Shown here: piece by piece, positions 35,367-43,946 of the stretch
Numbering within the stretch: position 1 is the stretch's first letter
Layout: each line of letters starts with the position of its first letter
Assembly (NCBI RefSeq): GCF_014192575.1
Contig: NZ_JACHYC010000002.1
Span: 372,001-436,000 of the forward strand
Direction of reading: 5' to 3'
DNA: 64,000 nt
Origin: Variovorax sp. Sphag1AA
GTDB lineage: Bacteria > Pseudomonadota > Gammaproteobacteria > Burkholderiales > Burkholderiaceae_C
Position numbers and translations under genes: made by a program
The notes under the pieces: model-generated
What the model was told of the DNA's origin: nothing
Databases searched by the model: none
What the model saw: only the letters and a program-made list of their open reading frames with translations

Positions 35367-36398
35367 TCAGCCTTTCGTCTCTGGCGGGTGCGGCTTTTCG
35401 GCATGCCCGCCGAACTGGTGCCGCAGCGCCGACAACACGCGGTTCGAGAAGTCGGCCTGTCCGCGAGAGCTGAAGCGTGCGAACACGGCGGCGCTCAACA
35501 CCGGCACGGGCACGCCTTCGTCGATCGCGGCCTGGACGGTCCAGCGACCTTCGCCCGAATCGGACACGCGGCCCTGGAAGCCTTCGAGGCCCGGATCTTC
35601 GACAAGCGCCGCTGCGGTGAGGTCGAGCAGCCACGAGCCGATCACGCTGCCGCGTCGCCACAGTTCGGTGATCTCGGGGATGTTCATGTCGTACTGGTAG
35701 AGCTCGGGCTCGCGCAGCGGGGACGTCTCCGCATCGACGTCGTGCGACACCTTGCCGATGCCGGCGTTGTGCAGGATGTTGAGCCCTTCGGCGTAGGCCG
35801 CCATGAGCCCGTACTCGATGCCGTTGTGGACCATCTTGACGAAGTGGCCCGCACCATGCGGACCGCAGTGAAGCCATCCCTGGTCGGCGGTGCCGCTGCC
35901 CGGTCGGCGCCCCGGCGTCGGTGCGAAGTCGCCCGCACCGGGTGCCAGCGTGGCGAAGATCGGCGAGAGATGCCGCACGGTGTCGTCCTCACCGCCGATC
36001 ATCAGGCAGTAGCCCCGTTCGAAGCCCGCGATGCCGCCGCTGGTGCCGACGTCGACGTAGTGCAACCCGGAGGCACGCAGCGTTGCGGCGCGCCGGATGT
36101 CGTCGCGGTAGTACGAGTTGCCGCCGTCGATCACGATGTCGCCCTCGTCGAGCAGCGGCATCAGATCGGAAAGTGCGGCGTCGACCACCGCGGCGGGCAC
36201 CATCAGCCAGATGGCGCGCGGCCGCGCGAGCTTCGCGACGAAATCCTGCAGCGAAACGGCGCCGGTGGCACCCTGTGCGGCGAGTCGTTCGATGGCACTC
36301 GTCGCGTTGTCGTGCACCACGCATTCGTGGCCGCCGCGCATCAGGCGGTTGGTCATGTTGGCGCCCATGCGTCCAAGGCCGATCATGCCAAGCTGCAT
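35367..36398 (-). CDS. gnd: 6-phosphogluconate dehydrogenase, decarboxylating, short form
   Basis: Gnd converts 6-phosphogluconate to ribulose 5-phosphate and CO2. From the ATG at 36396-36398 it has 343 residues, the short GndA-like class rather than the 468-residue enterobacterial form. It has the dinucleotide motif GLGRMGANM, the substrate motif VDVGTSGGIAGFERGYCLMIGG and the catalytic lysine region HFVKMVHNGIEYG. An unusual Gly/Pro/Arg stretch (TPGRRPGSGTADQ) precedes WLHCGPHGAGH. It is followed by pgm. Coenzyme preference cannot be read safely. Confidence 0.93.
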   Translation of the reverse strand: MQLGMIGLGRMGANMTNRLMRGGHECVVHDNATSAIERLAAQGATGAVSLQDFVAKLARPRAIWLMVPAAVVDAALSDLMPLLDEGDIVIDGGNSYYRDDIRRAATLRASGLHYVDVGTSGGIAGFERGYCLMIGGEDDTVRHLSPIFATLAPGAGDFAPTPGRRPGSGTADQGWLHCGPHGAGHFVKMVHNGIEYGLMAAYAEGLNILHNAGIGKVSHDVDAETSPLREPELYQYDMNIPEITELWRRGSVIGSWLLDLTAAALVEDPGLEGFQGRVSDSGEGRWTVQAAIDEGVPVPVLSAAVFARFSSRGQADFSNRVLSALRHQFGGHAEKPHPPETKG

Positions 36399-36483
36399 CG
36401 CTTTGCTCCTGTGGGTCGAAGAGGTTTGAAGTGGAGGGCGATCATCTTCCCGGTCACGCGAAAAGTCGAGCGAGAGGCCCACG

Positions 36484-38082
36484 CTACAGCAGGTCGGTCG
36501 GCACGAACCACGAGAACAGCAACAGCTTCAGGCGCACGAGCGCGTTGGCGTCTGGCTCTTGGTCGAGCACGATGTTTTCGCCATCGGTCGTGACCCATTG
36601 GATCGAATCGGTGCCAGGTCGCAGACGGACTTCGTAGACGCTTTCGACGTTGTCGATCTGGAAGGCTTCGAGCAGGCGATGCGCGACGTCGTAGCTGTCC
36701 AGGCGCACGCCGAGTTCGGTGTTGAGGTAGGCCGAGCGTGGATCGAAGTTGAGCGAACCGACAAGCGCCCATTCGCGATCGACCAGCGTGAGCTTGGCGT
36801 GGAGCGCACCGCGCGACTCACGGAAGACCTTGCGCAGATTGAGGCTGCGCTTGATCTGCGCCGAGCTCACCTCGTACAGCGACACGCCGAGCTTGAGCAT
36901 CTCGACGCGAAATCGGTTGTAGTTGATGTTGACCAGCGGCTCATCGGTGTCGGCCAGGGAGTTGGTTGCCACCGTGATGCGGATGCCGCGTGCGCGAAGC
37001 CGGGCGAGGTGATCCATGCCTTCTTCACCGGGGATGAAGTAGGGCGAGATGATGTTGATCTCGGAGCGGGCTTCGTCGAGCCGCGCGCGCATGCGCTCTG
37101 CCACCGTCGGCGGGCGTCGCTGGTGCGGGTCGTCGCCATCGGTGTCCGTGAGCGCCTTGGTCGGCGAATCCGCGACTGCCGTGGCCCGTGTCGGACTCAA
37201 TTCCAATTTGCCTTGCGCGATGGCGATGCTCACTGGCGGGTCGCCAAACATGTCAGCTTCCGGCGCGGCGGGTGGCAAAGGCGCCTGCGTGGCGGAGGTG
37301 ATTGCGTTGAACTTCGCGCGCAGTTCGTCGGGTGGCTTGGCACTCTGCACGATGTCGTGCAGGGGAAAAACGACTTCGCTGTTCCAGTAGTTGTCGAAGA
37401 TCGTCTGCAGCTCGGCGACGACCGGGCCGGCCAGCATCACGTCGAGATCGATGAAGTTGGCGCCGCTGCTGCGCAGGAAATACTCGTCCGCGAGATTCCT
37501 GCCGCCCACCACCGCGAGCGCGCCGTCGGCGATGAAGAGCTTGTTGTGCATCCGGTGGTTGAGTCGACGGAAGTCGGCTGCGAAATTCAACCAGCGGGTC
37601 GCCGTGTGATCCCGGCCGGTCACGAACGGGTTGAACAGTCGGATCTCGATGTTCGGGTGGGCTGCCAGACCCAGCAGCATCGGATCGAGCTCGGTGGTGT
37701 AGAAGTCGTCGAGCAACAGCCGCACACGAACGCCACGCGCAGCAGCATCGCGGAGCTCTCGCGCGATCAGCTTGCCTGTCTTGTCATTGCCGAGCAGGTA
37801 GTACTGCAAATCGAGCGACGACCGGGCCCGGCGGATCAGCGCCAGCCGCGCATCGAGCGCAAACGCGGCCTGCGGCAGCACGCGAGCGCCGGACATCCCG
37901 TCTGGGTCTTGCCGGAACCCGGTGGTGAGTCGACCCAGCTCAGTCGCTTCCGACGCTGGAAACCCCGGTGCGTACGGCGTGACCGTGCGCGGCGGCACGC
38001 TCGCGCACGCCGTGAGAAAGCACGCGACCGCAAAAGCGAAGCAGCGGAAAAGCGGAAATGACCTTGAAAAAAATCGGGGCAT
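36484..38082 (-). CDS. Phospholipase D-family lipoprotein (cardiolipin synthase-like)
   Basis: These enzymes make or cleave phosphodiester links in phospholipids. From the ATG at 38080-38082 the product has 532 residues. A lipoprotein signal has its lipobox at LTAC near residue 27. Two catalytic HKD motifs are present: HNKLFIADGALAVVGG and HAKLTLVDREWALVGSLN. Between them a low-complexity linker of about 60 residues carries Pro, Asp and Thr. It resembles the ClsC/YmdC branch of cardiolipin synthases. It is divergent from the TonB receptor; the Fur box in the shared gap may also affect it. Confidence 0.9.
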   Translation of the reverse strand: MPRFFSRSFPLFRCFAFAVACFLTACASVPPRTVTPYAPGFPASEATELGRLTTGFRQDPDGMSGARVLPQAAFALDARLALIRRARSSLDLQYYLLGNDKTGKLIARELRDAAARGVRVRLLLDDFYTTELDPMLLGLAAHPNIEIRLFNPFVTGRDHTATRWLNFAADFRRLNHRMHNKLFIADGALAVVGGRNLADEYFLRSSGANFIDLDVMLAGPVVAELQTIFDNYWNSEVVFPLHDIVQSAKPPDELRAKFNAITSATQAPLPPAAPEADMFGDPPVSIAIAQGKLELSPTRATAVADSPTKALTDTDGDDPHQRRPPTVAERMRARLDEARSEINIISPYFIPGEEGMDHLARLRARGIRITVATNSLADTDEPLVNINYNRFRVEMLKLGVSLYEVSSAQIKRSLNLRKVFRESRGALHAKLTLVDREWALVGSLNFDPRSAYLNTELGVRLDSYDVAHRLLEAFQIDNVESVYEVRLRPGTDSIQWVTTDGENIVLDQEPDANALVRLKLLLFSWFVPTDLL

Positions 38083-38180
38083 GGCTCGCCGAAGGGCTTG
38101 GCGCCGGGATCGTAGCTGGCCGGAAGTGCGTGCGCCGCGCGCTGCGTAATTTCGATCTGCGTTCAGATTTTGTTCATGAA

Positions 38181-38199
38181 TAGAATGCGAATCGTTATC
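38181..38199. promoter_or_regulatory. Fur box upstream of the TonB receptor
   Basis: The 19 bp TAGAATGCGAATCGTTATC match 14 of 19 positions of the Fur consensus GATAATGATAATCATTATC. A possible -10 TACAAT (38203-38208) follows. It lies 20 bp upstream of the receptor ATG, so binding of Fe-Fur should repress the iron block 38220-41764 or beyond. Confidence 0.85.
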
Positions 38200-38219
38200 A
38201 ATTACAATCACCAATCCGA

Positions 38220-40349
38220 ATGTTGATCCTTTCGAAGCGGGGCCCCGCGGCCACGCTGATCGCCGGCTGCGTCGCCATGTCCATTCAGCACCAAACCGTC
38301 GCCCAGACCAGTCAGGCCACCCTGCCGGAAGTGCGCGTGGACGCGAACGCCGAGGTTGAAACCGCGACCTCGCCAGTCATCGGCTACCGCGCCCGGAACG
38401 CTGCTTCCGCCACCAAGACCGACACGCCCCTGTCCGAGACGCCGCAGTCCGTGACGATCGTGACCCGCGACGAGATGATCGACCAGGGCGCCACAAATAT
38501 TCAGGACGCGCTCAACTACGCCGCGGGCGTTCGCTCCGATGCCTACGGGCTGGATTCGCGCACCGACAGCGCACTGGTCCGCGGCGGAAATCCCGACGAG
38601 TACCTCGACGGCCTGCGCAAGAACTTCGACTGGTACACCAGCAACGCGCGCACCGACCCCTACACGCTCGAGCGCATCGAAGTCCTTCGCGGGCCCTCGG
38701 CGATGCTTTTCGGCCAGGGCAGCACCGCCGGCGTGGTCAACATGGTCAGCAAGCGGCCCCAGGCCGAGACGCAACGCGAAGTCGGTATGCAGTTCGGAAG
38801 CTGGAACCGCAAGCAGCTTCAGGCCGACCTGACCGGTCCGCTCACCGAAGATGGTCAATGGCTCTACCGCCTGATCGCCGTCGCCCGCAATTCCGATACC
38901 CAGGTCGACTACGTGCCAGACGATCGCCAGCTGATCGCGCCATCGTTGACCTGGCGGCCGAACGCGCAGACGTCGCTCACGCTGCAGGCTCTCTACCAGA
39001 AGGACAAGACCGGTTCGACCTCGCAGTTCTTCCCCTGGGAGGGCGTCGTGCTGCCGAACCCTAACGGCCAGCTTCCCACCAGCCGCTTCATCGGCGAGCC
39101 GGGCTACGACCGCTACAACACCGAACGCTCCACGGCCGGCTGGCTTTTCGAGCACAAGTTCAACGACGATTGGTCGGTGCGGCAGAACCTGCGCTTTGCA
39201 CGCAACAACGTCGACTACACCGGCTTCTACGGTGATTCGTTCACCGAACCGGGTGGTTGGGCGGGTGATCCGGTCAACAAGCGGCTGTTTGGTCGCTTCT
39301 GGGATTCGAGCATCACCAAGGTCAACCTGCTGACCACCGACCAGAACATTGAAGGCCGCTTCAATACCGGCGCGCTCGAGCACCAGGTGCTCACCGGCGT
39401 CGACTACGCGCGCTACTCGATGAACAAGCGCTCTGCCTCGGACTACCCGATCTACCTCGGCGGCAACCAGCCGCTCATCGATGCTTACGCGCCGGTCTAC
39501 GGGGTTCCCTTCCCGACGCAGGAGCTGGTCGATAGCCCGAAATCCACGCAGCGTCAGGTCGGCGTGTACCTGCAGGACCAGATGAAGTTCGCCAAGAACT
39601 GGATCGTGATCGCCGGTGTGCGGAATGACGATGTGTCGAATGGGCTCGAAGGCAGCGATGACGAAAAGTCCAACGCCACGAGCAAGCGATTCGCGCTGAT
39701 GTACGCGGCCGACAACGGCATTTCGCCCTATATCAGCTACGGCGAATCCTTCACGCCCGTCGCGGGGCTGAATGCCAACGACCAGCGCTTCACCCCGCAA
39801 CGCGGCAAGCAGTGGGAAGGCGGCATCAAGTACCTGCCCAACGACAAGCCGATCGCCTTTGCCGCCGCGGTCTATGACCTCCGTGAAGACAATCGCCTGA
39901 TCCTCGATCCGAATGGCGGCACCGACTACGTGCAGGCCGGCAGCACCAAGACCCGCGGCGCGGAGTTCGAATTCAAGGCAACGCTCGCGAAGGCCTGGGA
40001 TCTCGTCGCCTTCTACAACTACACCGACCTCGATCCGCAACTGACGCAGGTGCCCCGAAATCAGGCCGCGGTGTGGGCGAAGTACCGCTTCGCGTTGGTA
40101 GGGGTACCCGGCTTTTCCGTTGGCGCGGGCGTGCGCTGGATGAGCAGCTTCAAGGACGGCGTTGCGCCGGAGACGCCGGCCGTCACGCTGCTCGACGCGA
40201 TGGTGGCCTACGAGACCGCCAAGTGGCGCTTCGCGCTCAACATCAGCAACCTCACCGACAAGGTCTACAGCTCCGTGTGCCTGTCGCGCGGCGATTGCTG
40301 GTATGGCGCGCGGCGCAACGCGATAGCCAGCGCTTCCTACCGCTTTTGA
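38220..40349 (+). CDS. TonB-dependent siderophore receptor (FhuA/FoxA-like)
   Basis: This is an outer-membrane gated channel that imports ferric siderophores using the TonB-ExbB-ExbD motor. The 709-residue product has a signal peptide (about 29 residues, ending TVAQ) and a plug domain with PQSVTIVTRDEM, RGG and LRGPSAMLFGQGSTAGVVNMVSK (TonB siderophore receptor signature). The 22-strand barrel ends in ASYRF with terminal Phe. The ligand is not determinable; hydroxamate-type is most likely from overall resemblance. Only about 12 bp separate the candidate -10 from the ATG, so the mRNA leader may be very short. No good ribosome site is visible. Confidence 0.94.
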   Translation: MLILSKRGPAATLIAGCVAMSIQHQTVAQTSQATLPEVRVDANAEVETATSPVIGYRARNAASATKTDTPLSETPQSVTIVTRDEMIDQGATNIQDALNYAAGVRSDAYGLDSRTDSALVRGGNPDEYLDGLRKNFDWYTSNARTDPYTLERIEVLRGPSAMLFGQGSTAGVVNMVSKRPQAETQREVGMQFGSWNRKQLQADLTGPLTEDGQWLYRLIAVARNSDTQVDYVPDDRQLIAPSLTWRPNAQTSLTLQALYQKDKTGSTSQFFPWEGVVLPNPNGQLPTSRFIGEPGYDRYNTERSTAGWLFEHKFNDDWSVRQNLRFARNNVDYTGFYGDSFTEPGGWAGDPVNKRLFGRFWDSSITKVNLLTTDQNIEGRFNTGALEHQVLTGVDYARYSMNKRSASDYPIYLGGNQPLIDAYAPVYGVPFPTQELVDSPKSTQRQVGVYLQDQMKFAKNWIVIAGVRNDDVSNGLEGSDDEKSNATSKRFALMYAADNGISPYISYGESFTPVAGLNANDQRFTPQRGKQWEGGIKYLPNDKPIAFAAAVYDLREDNRLILDPNGGTDYVQAGSTKTRGAEFEFKATLAKAWDLVAFYNYTDLDPQLTQVPRNQAAVWAKYRFALVGVPGFSVGAGVRWMSSFKDGVAPETPAVTLLDAMVAYETAKWRFALNISNLTDKVYSSVCLSRGDCWYGARRNAIASASYRF

Positions 40350-40373
40350 TCTCCCGGCACAATCCACCCCTCT

Positions 40374-41561
40374 ATGAACAGCCGACGTATCAAGATCTGG
40401 GCCTGGGTCCACAAGTGGAGCAGCCTGGTTTGCACCGTATTCATGCTGCTGTTGTGCATCACGGGCTTGCCGCTGATCTTCCATCACGAGATCGGCCACC
40501 TTCTCGGCACGGAGATCGAGTCCCCGAAGATGCCCGCGAGCACGCCGCGCGCCAGCCTCGACCGCGTGCTGGATTCGGCGCGCGCGCTGTATCCGGATCG
40601 CGTGGTGCAGTACGTCTCGCAGGCGGAGGACGACGACACCATCTGGTTCGTCACGATGACGCCGACGCCCGCCCCGACGGATGACTACAAGTCCGTCGCG
40701 GTGGATGCGCGTACCGCACAGGTCCTGGGCCAGCCGCCGACCGACGAAGGCTTCATGTACATCATGTTCAAGCTCCACGTCGACCTGTTCGCGGGGCTGC
40801 CGGGCAAGCTGTTCCTCGGCTTCATGGGGTTGCTTCTGCTGGTCGCGATCGTCTCGGGCGTCGTGCTCTATTCGCCCTTCATGCGCAAGCTTGACTTCGG
40901 TACGGTGCGCCGCGAGCGCCGTCCGCGGGTGAAGTGGCTCGACCTGCACAACCTGCTCGGCATCGTCACGCTGGTGTGGGCGTTCACGGTCGGCGCGACG
41001 GGCGTCATCAATACCTGGGCCGACTTGGTCGTGAAGTACTGGCAGTACGACCAGCTCAGCGGGCTGCTCAAGCCGTATGAAGGTCAGCCGCTTGTGCCCA
41101 AGGAGGATCGCGCGCCCGTGCAGAAGTCGCTGGACGCCGCCTTGCAGCATGCGCCTGGAATGAAGTTCTCGTTCATCGCCTTCCCGGGCACGGCCTTCTC
41201 GAGCCCGCACCACAACACGGTGTTCCTGCGCGGCAGCGAGCCCTTCACCTCGCGGCTGCTGCAGCCGGTGCTGGTCGATGCGCAAACGAACCAGATCACC
41301 GCCAGCCCGACGCTGCCCTGGTATCTCACGGGACTTCTCTTGTCGCAGCCGCTGCACTTCGGCGACTACGGCGGCATGCCGATGCAGATCCTCTGGGCGC
41401 TGCTCGACGTCGCGACCATCATCGTGCTCGGCAGCGGGCTCTATCTGTGGCTCAAGCGCGGCAAGACGGCGCCTTCAGCACGACGGCTCGAAGAGGCATC
41501 GGTCGAAGGCGGCACGCCGCCGCTGGCGCAACCCGCACCGGCGGCAAAGGTGAGCGCATGA
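40374..41561 (+). CDS. PepSY-associated membrane protein (siderophore-iron reductase-like)
   Basis: Proteins of this PepSY-TM class (PiuB/FoxB-like) are encoded with siderophore receptors; FoxB acts as an inner-membrane ferric-siderophore reductase. The 395-residue product has an N-terminal helix (WAWVHKWSSLVCTVFMLLLC), a periplasmic PepSY part, two central helices (FLGFMGLLLLVAIVSGVVLY and LHNLLGIVTLVWAFTVGATG) and a last helix before the basic tail. Conserved His residues near helix ends (VHKW, FHHEIGH, LHVD, LHNL) could be haem ligands. It starts 24 bp after the receptor. Its stop overlaps the next ATG. Confidence 0.9.
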   Translation: MNSRRIKIWAWVHKWSSLVCTVFMLLLCITGLPLIFHHEIGHLLGTEIESPKMPASTPRASLDRVLDSARALYPDRVVQYVSQAEDDDTIWFVTMTPTPAPTDDYKSVAVDARTAQVLGQPPTDEGFMYIMFKLHVDLFAGLPGKLFLGFMGLLLLVAIVSGVVLYSPFMRKLDFGTVRRERRPRVKWLDLHNLLGIVTLVWAFTVGATGVINTWADLVVKYWQYDQLSGLLKPYEGQPLVPKEDRAPVQKSLDAALQHAPGMKFSFIAFPGTAFSSPHHNTVFLRGSEPFTSRLLQPVLVDAQTNQITASPTLPWYLTGLLLSQPLHFGDYGGMPMQILWALLDVATIIVLGSGLYLWLKRGKTAPSARRLEEASVEGGTPPLAQPAPAAKVSA

Positions 41562-41764
41562 CGCATCACCACCATCACCACCGCGGCCACTTCTGGCATC
41601 TCTGGGGTTGGCCGATCGCGCTTGGCCTGCTCACCGTCTTCGGACTCATCTCGGCCTTGTTCAGCGACGGCGGATTGGGCGACGTGCTCGCCTGGTTCGC
41701 GCTCGGCATTCCGGTCGCGGTCGGTATCTGGTTCGGCTGGTGCCGACGCCCGGCCCAGCCCTAG
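41558..41764 (+). CDS. Tiny membrane protein with natural hexahistidine N-terminus
   Basis: The 68-residue product begins MTHHHHHHRGHFWHLWGW, followed by two hydrophobic helices (PIALGLLTVFGLISALF and VLAWFALGIPVAVGIWFG) and a short basic tail. The ATG overlaps the stop of the PepSY gene (ATGA), which supports co-translation and so a role in the iron operon. The His run could bind Fe, Zn, Cu or Ni. I know no characterised homologue. The small size, coherent helices and coupling argue that it is real. Confidence 0.75.
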   Translation: MTHHHHHHRGHFWHLWGWPIALGLLTVFGLISALFSDGGLGDVLAWFALGIPVAVGIWFGWCRRPAQP

Positions 41765-41812
41765 GGTCAGTCCCCCCACCGCGACGCGGCGCATCACCGC
41801 AGAATCGCGGCG

Positions 41813-43924
41813 ATGAAAAGAACCGTCGTCGCGTCGGCCTGTCTTCTGCTTGCAGCATCGCCCGCGGCCTGGGCGCAGGCCGAAGCGCCGACGCTGACTG
41901 AGGTCACCGTCACGACGCCGCGCGGTCCGGCGCCGGCCTTCGACGTGGCCGGCTCGGTCGATCGGGTGGAAGGCGACGACATCCGCGACAGCCGCCTGGG
42001 CGTCAACCTCTCCGAAGGCCTCGGCCCGGTGCCGGGGCTGCAGATCCAGAACCGCCAGAACTACGCCCAGGACCTGCAACTGTCGATTCGCGGCTTCGGC
42101 GCGCGCTCGACCTTCGGTGTGCGCGGTGTGCGCCTCTACGTCGACGGCATTCCCGCGACCATGCCGGACGGCCAGGGGCAAACGTCCAACATCGACATCG
42201 GCTCGCTCGATCGCGTCGAGGTGCTGCGCGGGCCGTTCTCTGCGCTCTACGGCAACTCGTCGGGCGGCGTGGTGCAGTCGTTCACCGAGACCGGCGAAGG
42301 ACCGCCCAGGCTCGCCTTCTCGATGGCTGGTGGCAGCTTCGGCACCAGCCGCACCAGCTCGCAGGTGAGCGGTTCGTCCGGGGCGGTGGACTATCTGCTG
42401 AGCGGCAGCCACTTCTCCACCGACGGCTACCGCGACCACAGCGAGGCGCAGCGCAACATCGTCAACGGCAAGCTGGGCTTCTCGCTCGAAGACGGAAGCC
42501 GGCTCACGCTGATCCTCAACAGCGTGAACATCAACGCGCAGGACCCGCTCGGGCTCACGGCCGATCAATACGCCCTCAATCCGCGCAGCGCTGCGATAGC
42601 AACGCAATTCAACACGCGCAAGACCGTGGACCAGACGCAGGGCGGCCTGATCTACGACCGCCGCATCGACGCGGACAACGCGCTGCGGCTGATGCTCTAC
42701 ACCGGCGAGCGCAAGACCACGCAGTTCCAGGCCATCCCGCCTTCCGCGCAGGTGAGCCCGACGAGCGCCGGCGGCGTGATCGGCCTCGATCGCGACTACT
42801 GGGGTGCCGACCTGCGATGGACCTCGCACATGAAGCTGGCCGATCGTCCCTTTGAACTGGTTGCGGGCCTTGCCTACGACGACCTGCGCGAGCACCGCAC
42901 CGGCTACGAGAACTACATCGGCAGCGTCGCGAATCCCATCCTCGGGGTGCAAGGCCGGCTTCGCCGCAACGAGATCAACAAGGTCTACAACGCCGACCCC
43001 TATGCACAGGCCAACTGGAAGTTCGCTGACCAGTGGGCGCTTGAAGTCGGCGTGCGTCGCAGCAAGGTCGATTTCGATTCGCAGGATCGCTACATCGTCG
43101 GGGCGAACCGCGATGACAGCGGCAGTGCGCGCTACGAGAAGACGCTCCCGGTGGCCTCGCTGCGCTACGAGGCCTCGCGCGATCTGGCCTTCTACACCTC
43201 GGTGGGCCGCGGCTTCGAGACGCCGACGCTCAACGAGCTTTCCTACCGGCCGGATGGTCAGAGCGGACTCAACTTCGCGCTGCAACCTGCGACCAACGAC
43301 AGCGTCGAGGTCGGCGCCAAGGCACGGCTCGGCGGCGGCCTGCTGACCGCTGCGGCGTTCCAGACCCGCACCGACGACGAGATCGTGACCGCCACCAATG
43401 TCGGAGGCCGGGCCACCTACCAGAATGCCGGCCGTACCAAGCGCGACGGCTTCGAGCTGGCCTGGCAGCACGAAACCGAGAACCACTGGCGCACGCAGCT
43501 CGCCTACACCTGGCTCGACGCGCGCTACAGCGACCCGTTCTGCGGCACGGTGCCGTGCACCGCGAGCAGCTTCGTGCCGGCTGGCAATCGCATCCCCGGC
43601 ATCGCCTCCCAGACGCTGTTCGCCTCCTACGGCTGGGTGCCGCCTGAAGGCTGGCGCGCGGGCACCGAACTGCGTGCGGCCTCCAACATCGAAGCCAATG
43701 ATCGCAACACGGTCAGCGCGCCGGGCTATGGTGTGGTTGCGCTTTTCGCCGGCTACCTGAAGCGCTGGGATCGCTGGGAACTCAATGCCTTTGCGCGCGT
43801 GGACAACCTGTTCGACAAGCGCTACATCGGCTCGGTCATCGTGAACGAGGGCAATGCCCGCTACATCGAGCCGGCGCCAGGGCGGAACTGGACGGTCGGA
43901 GCAAGCGGGGCTTATCGCTTCTGA
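41813..43924 (+). CDS. TonB-dependent receptor, second
   Basis: This is an outer-membrane TonB-dependent transporter of a different branch from the first. The 703-residue product has a signal peptide (MKRTVVASACLLLAASPAAWAQ), a TonB-box-like start TLTEVTVTTPRG, a plug with QLSIRGFGARSTFGVRGVRLY and VEVLRGPFSALYGNSSGGVVQ, and a barrel ending GASGAYRF. This resembles the FecA/PupA-like group annotated as iron or unknown-substrate receptors. It follows the His6 protein by 48 bp with no visible terminator, so it may be part of the same Fur-controlled unit. Substrate unknown. Confidence 0.92.
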   Translation: MKRTVVASACLLLAASPAAWAQAEAPTLTEVTVTTPRGPAPAFDVAGSVDRVEGDDIRDSRLGVNLSEGLGPVPGLQIQNRQNYAQDLQLSIRGFGARSTFGVRGVRLYVDGIPATMPDGQGQTSNIDIGSLDRVEVLRGPFSALYGNSSGGVVQSFTETGEGPPRLAFSMAGGSFGTSRTSSQVSGSSGAVDYLLSGSHFSTDGYRDHSEAQRNIVNGKLGFSLEDGSRLTLILNSVNINAQDPLGLTADQYALNPRSAAIATQFNTRKTVDQTQGGLIYDRRIDADNALRLMLYTGERKTTQFQAIPPSAQVSPTSAGGVIGLDRDYWGADLRWTSHMKLADRPFELVAGLAYDDLREHRTGYENYIGSVANPILGVQGRLRRNEINKVYNADPYAQANWKFADQWALEVGVRRSKVDFDSQDRYIVGANRDDSGSARYEKTLPVASLRYEASRDLAFYTSVGRGFETPTLNELSYRPDGQSGLNFALQPATNDSVEVGAKARLGGGLLTAAAFQTRTDDEIVTATNVGGRATYQNAGRTKRDGFELAWQHETENHWRTQLAYTWLDARYSDPFCGTVPCTASSFVPAGNRIPGIASQTLFASYGWVPPEGWRAGTELRAASNIEANDRNTVSAPGYGVVALFAGYLKRWDRWELNAFARVDNLFDKRYIGSVIVNEGNARYIEPAPGRNWTVGASGAYRF

Positions 43925-43946
43925 ATTCCGGCCGAAAGGAGTTCAG

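Noticed and set aside
38208..41357. A 1049-codon open frame on the minus strand, antisense to the TonB receptor and PepSY genes
   Set aside because: Its product is His/Arg/Glu/Val-rich filler without any domain, and the sense genes have clear families. Long antisense frames are expected at this GC content. The same applies to 13198-15690 and 20528-22822 on the minus strand.
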